Source: Cheilinus undulatus
Taxonomy: Eukaryota > Chordata > Actinopteri > Labriformes > Labridae
Assembly: GCF_018320785.1 (NCBI RefSeq)
Contig: NC_054877.1
Span: 38,338,151 to 38,402,150, forward strand
Reading direction: 5' to 3'
Length of the DNA stretch: 64,000 nucleotides
The notes beneath the pieces were generated by a model, which was given only the letters and a program-made list of their open reading frames with translations, was not told the DNA's origin and ran no database searches. The position numbers and the translations under genes were made by a program. Shown piece by piece: positions 24,998-33,179 of this stretch (positions are counted from its first letter, which is position 1; each line of letters starts with the position of its first letter).

Positions 24998-27626
24998 TCA
25001 TGCATATTGCTGCGTAATGTTTATCAGATACAGCAATGCATCTTGAAAAGGTACAAAGTTATAATTTACCACGTTATCTAATAAAACTGAAATATCAGGG
25101 TACTCTTCAGCAAAAAGTTGTTCTGCTGATATTTTGTCCTCCTCGGTTGAGAAGGGGTCAGTTCCAAAGCAGGAGACTCTGGTCAGTGAAGAGCCAACAT
25201 CCTGCTGGTACATGTCTGCTGCTTGGGAGGCATGTGGCAACAACTCCTCCCCCAGTTTTTTTGGACATCCTCCTGCTGCCAAACAACTGGGTGTTCTTTT
25301 GCCTGTGAAGCAAAGCATAGGTAACAAAATGCCATTATTGTTAAAATTCATTGTAAATTAAAAGTTCACAAAAAGGACTGGATTGTGTGATGGATGTTTT
25401 TTTATATAACTCACCTGGGATTCTGTGTGCATTCCATGCATGTACAGCTCTTGTTTTGCCAATCTTGCACAGCTCAGCAGTAAGGTTAGATGTACAGTAT
25501 CTAGTCACGTTGTCATCCATGTTGAGGACTTCCTGATCCTGCAGCTGCACGAGGGCCTCCTTCACTGGGTAATTTACCCGGTTATTTATCTCTACCCACA
25601 TTCGCTCTACTGTATGATTCTGTAGACAAGAAAAGAGCAGATTTTTTAACTAAAAGGTAGATAATGTAAACTAATACTCAATTAAAAGAATCCCCATTCA
25701 ATTTAGTCTGCAAAATCAACATGGCAAGAGGAAAAAGGATTATTATCACATGTAAAAAATTTACAGACCGTATGAAGAGGTTTGATTAGGAGTCCAAGGG
25801 GCAGGATTATTGAAGCGTATGGGTGCCTACAAGCACCCCAACTCAAAGGTGCATTTGGTTAAAGTGATATTTTGGTATAAGTGATATTAAGTTGGGTCCT
25901 ATCAGGTGATATGCTATAGATATTCAACTCACCAGTGATCGAAGGTTACGGCCGTGCAATGGAAGAGAACTAGAGCCAAATGGATCAGAGGTTTTGGGAC
26001 AAAGTAACATGCTGAAAATTCTCTAGACGGTGTGTGAATGTACACCAGTATTGCATTGTTTAGGTGGGGGTTTGTTTATATGGCTAACTAAGGTTTGAGG
26101 TTTTGGCCCCGTGTGTTTGAATTGAGGATCACTGCAGCTGCTGGGGTTTGTTATTTTGTTGTTCAGTATCAGTACATAACATCTGAGTAACATCACCAAA
26201 GCTTAGTCTCATTTCAGGCATTAGAAGGCACATTTTGTACATTCAGGAGACCGTTACCTCACCTTTGTTGACTGAGTTTGGCGATATGGTTGCCTCTGCA
26301 CGTTGTGTCTGTGGTTAGACAGCATCTCCTGCATATAGAGGGACAAGTAAAATTCCCGCCCATGGTCCACCCTGACCTGGTCCCACATCCCATATTCAAG
26401 AACTGCTGATCTGTAAAATAGTGAAACATGACTCAATCAAATGTTGACTCATCAAATGTTGAGTCTGCAGTGTAGGATAGACCATAGACCATTACGTGCA
26501 CCCTTTGGGGGAAAAGTAAGTAAAAGTTACAGAGTAGAATACATTATACCATATACCGCAACATTAAAAGCATGCAAAAGATACTTACACGTTTGCGCAT
26601 TTCGTGATAGGGACCATGAGATGTTTTCAAAATTTTCCCCAACTGGCGTTCACCAGCAACCACTCCGATTGCAGACAGGTACCCAGTCATCATCTTTTGA
26701 CCATATGTTGACCCTGTCTGATGAATCAACATAAGTAAGCTGTGACATGTAGGCCTGGTCTTCATGGATTTATATTTCATAAAATATACATAGTCTAGAA
26801 ACAAATCAACTGAGGTGGGTAGAGGTGCCAAAAATTGTACTCAAGAGTATTGTTATTTCAGTATAATATGACTCAAGTAGAGGTAAAAAGTAGTCATCCA
26901 AATATGGGGGATGGGGAAAAAAACTACCCAAGTACTGAGCAACTGTTGGGTAACATTTGATTAATTTGTGAAGACATACATTCAATCAGACAAAAATATA
27001 AAATAAAAATCTTCAGGTAAATTTGAGTACTTCATTCAATAAAAAAACAGAATAAATAAAAATGAAAAATAAATTAAATATTTACAAAACAACAAATTAA
27101 AGCACAAGAAACACACATTTCCAGATGTGATTGGTGAAACACAGTCAGGTGGTAGAGCCTATTGCGGAAGTCTCTCAGTCTGACAAAATAAAACATTAAA
27201 TTGATGCATAGTAAGAGTACATTCTTCACAAGTCTACTCAAGTAAAAGTAAAAAGTATAGAGATGATGTAAAACTATCTTAGAAGTACAATTTATCCAAA
27301 AACTTGATCAGGTAAATGTAACGGAGTAAATGTGACTCATTACTATCCACCTCTGTAAACCAAAGAAAACCAAAATAACCTACCTGATTTATTGCCCTGC
27401 TGATAGCAACCTCTAATTGCGCGTCAGACACATGTCCCCTCCTGGAAATGTTGTGATGTGCACGAAATCTCCTGATTGACATTTCAGAACATCCTTGCTT
27501 CACACCTAATTGTAACAAATTCGTGGAAATGTCCGCGTGCGAGAGATTTTGAGCGACCATTTCTCTGATTAAATTTCCATAGGGCTCGAGTGACACCATC
27601 TCCTCCAGTCTCCAGATTCCTGCCAA
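24998..27626 (-). pseudogene. integrase-type (rve-fold) DDE transposase, internal exon lost
   Basis: Exons on the minus strand: 27626-27384, 26717-26589, 26410-26263, 25619-25415 and 25302-24998. The first codes an N-terminal helical region (LIREMVAQNLSHADISTNL) with a helix-turn-helix (SEMSIRRFRAHHNISRRG). The second has TYGQKMMTGYLSAIGVVAGE. The third carries WDQVRVDHGREF (second catalytic Asp), the fourth NHTVERMWVEINNRV (catalytic Glu, about 38 residues later). The last codes an acidic C-terminal tail ending NITQQYA. No segment with the first Asp lies in the 178 bases between the second and third listed exons. The phases there also do not match (0 versus 2 needed). So at least one exon was deleted and the gene cannot make an active enzyme. 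Confidence 0.82.
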
Positions 27627-27679
27627 TTGAAGCTGATACTGTTATGCTAAAGACGTGCTAATCGCGGAGAAAAAAAAAA

Positions 27680-27756
27680 AGCTAAAATACTGCTTTGGGT
27701 TCAAAAAGCTAAAATACTGCTTTGGGTTCAAAAAGCTAAAATACTGCTTCCGGTTC
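27680..27756. repeat. three 32-bp tandem repeats upstream of the transposase start
   Basis: Units of AAAAAGCTAAAATACTGCTT followed by TGGGTTC occur three times; the last is CCGGTTC. They lie 55-130 bases before the transposase ATG on its minus-strand promoter side. Confidence 0.85.
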
Positions 27757-27981
27757 ATCTTGTAATCATACAGATATCCCCTCATTTTTGCATTTTGGAT
27801 TAACATAAATGGGATTTTTCGTGTTTATCTGGAAATATAAAAATCCATAAAAGGAAAACAACAGAAAATCCAATTTTATGGCTATATTTTAATGAAAAAC
27901 AACCCTTGTTTGTTTGTTTTAAAATCTGCCACATATATTGAAAAAAGAAAAATGCCTGTTCTTCTGTTTTTTGATTTTCGT

Positions 27982-28425
27982 TTCAGAATTAAAAATAGAA
28001 TGAACAGAAGGTACACTGACCATAAATTAACTTTGTCACTAGTAAGAATAGAATTGTTGATATCAAGAATTAACATTTTTACTAGTAAGAATTGAGTTGC
28101 AGATATCATGAATTAGAATTGCGACATGTCAAAATGTCATTATGGATATGTCGACTCTGAATTACAACATGTAAAAATTGAATTACAGATATCTGTAATT
28201 AAATTTGAATGGAAGTCAATGGCACAATTTTACGTGTTGAAATTAAGTTACAGATATCTACAATAAGCATTTCCACTGGTGAAAAATGAATTGTAGATAT
28301 CTTTAATTAGAATTGTTACTAGTGAAAATTAAATTGTGGATATGTCGGCTTGGAATTCTAACATGTCAAAAAGCAGTTATTGATATCTACAATTGCTATT
28401 ACCACTAGTACTTTAAATGTTAAAA
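27982..28425 (-). repeat. right inverted terminal region with GATATC/ACTAGT palindrome array
   Basis: The mirror image of the left end. It begins with the inverted inner block at 27982-28018, then alternates GATATC (or GATATG) with TTACTAGTAAGAATTG, ACATGT and ACTAGT at about 20-25 bp steps. In this end most spacer palindromes are ACTAGT; in the left end all are ACATGT. Confidence 0.8.
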
Positions 28426-28790
28426 TGGCTTGCCATACCCTGTCTTATGTGTTTTCACCAGCAGAGTGCTAGCTGTAGCAGAAACAGTACCAGAACCTCA
28501 ACCCTTAACTCCCAATTGACTTGACACCAGAAAGTTGACTCCAGAGATTTTGCTGTGTGTGTCTCTGCTCTGTGTGCCGTCGACAAATAGCAGGGCGCGT
28601 TTAAATGGGGCTAGAACTGTGGTTTTTTTGAGCTAACAGTGGACTCCATGGTGCTGAAAGAGAGTTTGTTTGGCTAAGTTTACTGCTGCAGTATACAACA
28701 GATGGAACGTTCAGGAACTACCGGAACTGCAGATGGCTTTGATGTTTGGTTTTAAATTTTGTGCACTGGCTCTTTAAGAGGGAATAATTT

Positions 28791-28954
28791 CCAAGCGCTT
28801 AGGGCTTTGATAGGCCACTGCTGATGGGTCAGTTGGTGTGATGTCTTTGATAGGCCACTGCTGATTGGTCAGTTGGTGTGATGTCTTTGATAGACCACTG
28901 CTGATTGGTCAGTTGGTGTGATGTCTTTGATAGGCCACTGCTGATTGGTCAGTT
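28791..28954 (+). promoter_or_regulatory. four 40-bp tandem repeats carrying CCAAT boxes (candidate promoter)
   Basis: The unit TTTGATAGGCCACTGCTGAT then TGGTCAGTTGGTGTGATGTC repeats with exactly 40 bp spacing. The CTGATTGGTCAG core (inverted CCAAT, a textbook NF-Y site) starts at 28861, 28901 and 28941, with a decayed CTGATGGGTCAG at 28821. The array ends about 60 bases before the ATG of the coiled-coil gene. Confidence 0.6.
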
Positions 28955-29011
28955 AAATCCTAACTCTACTGAATTAGAATTCTCAACCGGTCCTTTTTTT
29001 AACAACAGAAA

Positions 29012-30859
29012 ATGGACAACTTTACAGGCCAAGGCAGCAGATCTCTCAAAAAAAGAAAGACAAAGAAATCTGCAGTCCCTGAAGACGATGCTGTACTGTT
29101 TAGACAATCAGTGTCAGAACATGTCTATGTAGTGTCAGTGGAGGAGGAGGATATGAATTCATTTTCAATTATGAAAAAATCTAAAAATGATAAAAAAGGG
29201 GATGGGATTATGGAGGCCAGTGGTCAGAAGGATTTATATAAATCAGAGGACCTGGTTTCCCCCCTGCAAAGGGAAGTCAAACAGTTTGCTTCAGACCTCA
29301 GGAGAGAACAAGAAAGATACACAACTGTTCAGAGGGACTATGAGGCTGCCGTCTTCCAGGGTCAGAAGGACAAAAAGAAATCAGTTGAACTGGAGGATGA
29401 AGTCAAACGGTTGGTGTCAAGCCTAAAAAGAGAACAAGACAAAAACAGTTCTCTTCAGAGGGACTATGAGGCCAGCGTCTCCCTGGTTTCCTCCCTGCAG
29501 AGGAAAGTCGAACAGTTTGCTTCAGACCTCAGGAGAGAACAAGAAAAATATGCTGCTGTTCAGAGGGACTATGAGGTCGCAGTCTTCCAGGGTCAGAAGG
29601 ATGTCCAGAAAGCCAAAGAACTGGAAACAACGGTTTTCTCACTGCAAGAGGAAGTCAAACAGTTGGCGTCAGACCTCAGAAAGGAACAAGACAAGAGCAA
29701 TTCTTTTCAGAGTGACCATGAAGCTGCTGTCTCCCAGGGTAGGATGTACATCCAGAAATCAGAAGACTTGGAAAACATGGTGTCCAACCTAAGGAGAGAA
29801 CAAGCCAAAAGCTGTTCTGAGATCCAAAGCCTGACTGGTGAACTTCAACTCGCCCAGCTCGCAAAAGAACAACCACAGAGCAATGGAGAAGGTAGCAGCA
29901 CATATGAGGGGAAAATGAACCAGGAGAGCACTCAGTTGGCTAATGCGATGGAGAAGATCAGACTTCTAGAGGAGGAACTTGATGAAAAATCCCATGCTTT
30001 AGAGAGGAGTATGACTGCTGAAAAACTCTCTCAGTCTGCCTATAACGATGCACGGATGCGCATTGAGCGTATCCTCTCACAAAAGCAGGATAGAGACGGT
30101 GTAAGGACAGACCTCCAGAACCAGCGGAGAGGCACCACTGAGAGCTTGGAGTGTCAGGACACGAGGACATTGTTGGATGAAAACAGAGAAATCTGGAATG
30201 AGTTTAGCAAATTGAAATCCATGTACTACCGTCTCTTAGCTCGTTATGAAGAGATGCGCTCAGCCAACAACAAGCTCACCCAGCTTGCAAAAGAACGACC
30301 ACAGAGCAATGGAGAAGGTAGCAGCACGTCTGAGGGGGAAATGAACCAGGAGAGCACTCGGTTGGCTAATGTGATGGAGAAGATCAGACTTCTAGAGGAG
30401 GAACTTGAGGCTTCGCAGATTGAGAGCGCTGCGAGAATGGATGCGCTCAAAGGTGAACTCAGAGAAGAGAGGAGGCGTTACTCTGAGCTGCAGCAGGGAG
30501 TTGATAAAATTGTCGTTGACCTCAAGAACTGCTCTGAAGAGATGCGCTCAGTCAACAATGAGATCATGTCCAACTATCAGCTCACCATCACCAACTTACA
30601 AACCACGATCGGGCAGCTCAAGGCTTCGCAGATTGAGAGCGCGGCGAGAATGGCGGCGCTCGAAGGTGAACTCAGAGAAGAGAGGAGGTGTAAATCTGAG
30701 CTGCAGCAGAGACTGACAGAGGCTCTACAGGCTCAGAACAACAGCTTCAAGCTCACCAACCTTCAGAAGCAAACGCCCTACATTCAGTCATCCCATCTAG
30801 AAATGTGGAGCTCAGGCTCACCAGGCAGCAGTTTGAACTGGATGCAAACAAAGTGGTGA
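29012..30859 (+). CDS. single-exon coiled-coil protein, 615 residues, family unrecognised
   Basis: An uninterrupted frame with a strong start context (AGAAAATGGAC). The N-terminus is basic (SLKKRKTKK, a likely nuclear signal). From about residue 75 it is a heptad-type coiled coil built from imperfect repeats of SLQRKVEQFASDLRREQEKY plus VQRDYEAAVFQGQKD. Then two copies of a Q/S-rich module (QPQSNGEGSST) are each followed by MEKIRLLEEEL. Two copies of SQIESAARM-ALGELREERR type segments come near the end. After the stop, another frame (-1) continues coiled-coil-like through LRLTRQQFELDANKVV and CLELEEENIRI to TGA at 30945, so the original C-terminus was probably longer. AATAAA signals at 31173 and 31182. 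No intron is needed, so it may be a retrogene. A splice-acceptor-like TTTTTTTAACAACAG precedes the ATG and could end a 5' UTR intron. Confidence 0.75.
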   Translation: MDNFTGQGSRSLKKRKTKKSAVPEDDAVLFRQSVSEHVYVVSVEEEDMNSFSIMKKSKNDKKGDGIMEASGQKDLYKSEDLVSPLQREVKQFASDLRREQERYTTVQRDYEAAVFQGQKDKKKSVELEDEVKRLVSSLKREQDKNSSLQRDYEASVSLVSSLQRKVEQFASDLRREQEKYAAVQRDYEVAVFQGQKDVQKAKELETTVFSLQEEVKQLASDLRKEQDKSNSFQSDHEAAVSQGRMYIQKSEDLENMVSNLRREQAKSCSEIQSLTGELQLAQLAKEQPQSNGEGSSTYEGKMNQESTQLANAMEKIRLLEEELDEKSHALERSMTAEKLSQSAYNDARMRIERILSQKQDRDGVRTDLQNQRRGTTESLECQDTRTLLDENREIWNEFSKLKSMYYRLLARYEEMRSANNKLTQLAKERPQSNGEGSSTSEGEMNQESTRLANVMEKIRLLEEELEASQIESAARMDALKGELREERRRYSELQQGVDKIVVDLKNCSEEMRSVNNEIMSNYQLTITNLQTTIGQLKASQIESAARMAALEGELREERRCKSELQQRLTEALQAQNNSFKLTNLQKQTPYIQSSHLEMWSSGSPGSSLNWMQTKW

Positions 30860-30945
30860 TTTGCAAACTGAGGAGTCGGTGCCTGGAGCTGGAGGAAGAG
30901 AACATCAGAATTACTGGCAAATATCAAAATCTGATCTGGTCATGA
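30760..30945 (+). pseudogene. out-of-frame C-terminal tail of the coiled-coil gene
   Basis: In the -1 frame relative to the main ORF the sequence reads SVIPSRNVELRLTRQQFELD, then KLRSRCLELEEENIRITGKY, and ends at TGA 30943-30945. Its charged coiled-coil character matches the upstream protein better than the in-frame end (SSGSPGSSLNWMQTKW). A single-base insertion or deletion near 30730-30780 would explain it. Confidence 0.5.
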
Positions 30946-31172
30946 TCACAACCACCTCAGGTGTAGATATGATACGTTCTCCATAGCCAGTAGTCTCCTC
31001 TGAGCACATCCTCACCTATGCACATCCAACATGACACTGAAAGAGTGATGGACTCCAGCATATGGAGAATATTACTCCTCAGGTGTTATTGTTTGTGTGT
31101 GTTAATGTGGGTTTTCTCCGGGATGCTCCGGTTCCCCCACAGTAAAAAAAAAAAAAAAAAACCCTTCAGATT

Positions 31173-31187
31173 AATAAACTCAATAAA
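31173..31187 (+). terminator. two polyadenylation signals
   Basis: AATAAA at 31173-31178 and 31182-31187, about 230-315 bases after the coiled-coil stop. A run of about 18 adenines precedes them at 31145-31162. Confidence 0.45.
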
Positions 31188-31291
31188 ATGAAATATACTA
31201 GAATATATTATGTATAAATTAAGGTGTCTCTTATTAAACACAGTAGTCTAATGTGATGTTTTTCCATTATGTGGTTCTGTTTCAACTAATT

Positions 31292-31363
31292 TCCCATATG
31301 GTCTAGCGATTAGGATTCCTGGTTTTCACCCAGGCGGCCCGGGTTTGACCCCCGGTATGGGAA
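31292..31363 (+). tRNA. tRNA-Glu (anticodon UUC), slightly divergent
   Basis: A full 72-nt cloverleaf. The acceptor TCCCATA pairs with TATGGGA (31356-31362) and the discriminator is A. The anticodon stem CCTGG/CCAGG holds loop TTTTCAC with TTC at 31325-31327. The T stem is CCGGG/CCCGG. Two changes from the usual vertebrate tRNA-Glu are visible: D-loop GG becomes GA (position 19), and the T loop is TTTGACC instead of TTCGACT (position 56 C to T), which also damages the B box of the pol III promoter. No T-run follows at once; the first downstream Ts are in ATTGTGTTTTGG. Confidence 0.88.
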
Positions 31364-31375
31364 CATTGTGTTTTG

Positions 31376-31432
31376 GGGCGGCAGTAGCTCAGCCTGGAAG
31401 GACTTGGGCTGGGAACTGGAGGGTTAGACTAT
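31376..31432 (+). repeat. SINE head fragment (tRNA-like)
   Basis: GGGGCGGCAGTAGCTCAGCC then GGGCTGGGAACTGGAGGGTT. TAGCTCAGCCTGG is an A-box-like sequence. It resembles the 5' end of a widespread tRNA-derived fish SINE. The body is truncated. Confidence 0.5.
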
Positions 31433-31439
31433 TCTAAAA

Positions 31440-33139
31440 AATACCTGTGAATGATTGCATGATATGTAATGCATAACATCTCTGCTGCTGCAAAAAAGTT
31501 TTAAACTGCTATTTTGACATAAATTTCAGGTAAATAAATATTGCATCTTCTGTGATTTGAAAATTTCAGAAGGCCATATTGCGATTTAATCTAATTTTGG
31601 ATTAATTGCCCAGCCCTACTTTGAAATGAAATAATTCAGAAACCCCCTATTACCACAGACTCAGTCCACCTTAGAGGGATAGTTGGACACCCCACAATAT
31701 ATCTGACACAGTAACGAGGCAGTCTGATGTAGACTTTCAAAAAAAAGCCTTTAAAAGTTTAAGTTTGTGCTCCAATAACGTCGCTGCCCTATGGTGAAAA
31801 CTCACCAAGAGCACAACTTTTAGTCTCAAGGTTGTCTAGTTTGAGTAAAAGTAGGTAAAAGTAAAAAGATGAAAGTCCTTGGATGAGTTCGTTCAAATGC
31901 GCAAAGTGTCTGTCTGACCTGTAAAAATGCAGAATCTGGACCTTTCGGCATCTGTAGTTTGGTTCCTGTACATTTTAGAGGATTTGTCATAATGTAATTT
32001 TTTTTCGTCTCATCATGACACATATGTGTATCGATTTTCATGCACGTAGGTATTACCCACAGCTCTATCTAATTAAAGTCTATCTATTAAAAGAGGTGGC
32101 AAAAATTGGCTTAAAATGTCGAACACAGAGAAAAACGGCAAAAATGGGTGAAAAAGTGGCAAAAACTTAGCCTGTTTCATTCATTGTTTTGACTTATTAC
32201 TAACTTGTGTATATTTTGTAGTCTAATTTGTTTTTCTTGTTTTAACCTTTTCTTGTAAGGTGACCTTGAGTGTTTTGAAAAGTGCCTATAAATAAAATGC
32301 ATTATTATTATTATTTTAAAAAAAGAGTTACAGGAGGCAAAAATGGTCCAAAAGTGGCAAAAAAGGTGCAAAAAAAATTGCAACCAGCTGGATAAAATAG
32401 GCAAAATGGGCTAAACACAGTAAAAAAGGAAATAAAGTAGCAAATAAGGGCAATGGAAACATGCAGACAAAACTAAAGGCTGACAATTAAGGCCTACTAT
32501 TTAAGAGTGGAAAACAAACTGATTAAAGTGACTTGCAATGGATAATTTCTGAGGTAAAATTTTCCTCTTTAAGGTTTTGTGGGGGAATAATATTTCAAAT
32601 TAAAACAAAAATAAGCCACAAACAATCACAAATGAGCCACACGTTGAGCAACTCTGGTTTAAGGGGTTTCTTGATACAGGAGGTCTGGCAGTAATCAGGC
32701 CTGAGTGTGGCACACACATCTTTAGCTATGAGCCGGTACTTCGCCAGTGACTGTGGCAACCGTGTGACCTCCGTCTACCAGCAGAGCAGACTCTAGAGCC
32801 ACCTGGAAGTACAACGTGAGATTACTGGATACTCACCGGCCACTTTATTAGGTACATCTGTTGACTAAAGTTAGTTCAACTCCTGTTGGCTAAGAGCAGG
32901 AAACTGAGGCTAAAATTCACACGACCTCAAGGTCCAGTACGACACTAATAATAATAATTAGAGCTGAAATGACGGTGAACCTATGCAGATCTCTGAATTT
33001 ACGCGCTGCCTGCATGTCTGCAGCCCTCAGTTTGTGTCTGCAGACTTCAGGGAATTTCATAAACTTCTCTGATTGACCCGACAGTTTTACAGAACACCGT
33101 CAGGCTCACGATTCAAGTCATGTTTTGGTGTGCCCCCCC

Positions 33140-33179
<40 letters not shown>

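Larger units (their letters stand above)
20390..28430. mobile_element. composite DNA transposon, integrase type, about 8 kb, decayed
   Basis: The two ends are imperfect inverted repeats of about 350-450 bp. The clearest match is inner: GTGTACCTTCTGTTCATTCT then ATTTTTAATTCTGAAAC at 20876-20912, inverted at 27982-28018. Outside it both ends carry arrays of alternating GATATC and ACATGT/ACTAGT palindromes. Between them lie a plus-strand RING-like gene and a convergent minus-strand integrase-type transposase, both with introns. This layout resembles eukaryotic IS3-like (IS3EU) or Ginger-type elements, which carry rve-fold integrases; the exact superfamily is inference. Outer borders are approximate because the left end also has a short tandem repeat (TTACCATATTAATTTCGGAT). 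Confidence 0.65.

Noticed and set aside
20531..28425. CRISPR-like regular palindromes
   Set aside because: Eukaryotic context, imperfect units and inverted placement at the element ends; not an array of direct repeats with unique spacers.
29187..30716. Alternative plus and minus frames across the coiled-coil gene
   Set aside because: Repeated modules recur in shifted frames; only the 615-codon frame has heptad character and a good start.
31145..31162. A-run as proof that the coiled-coil gene is a retrocopy
   Set aside because: AATAAA signals lie after, not before, the A-run and no target-site duplication was identified, so retrocopy origin stays only a possibility.
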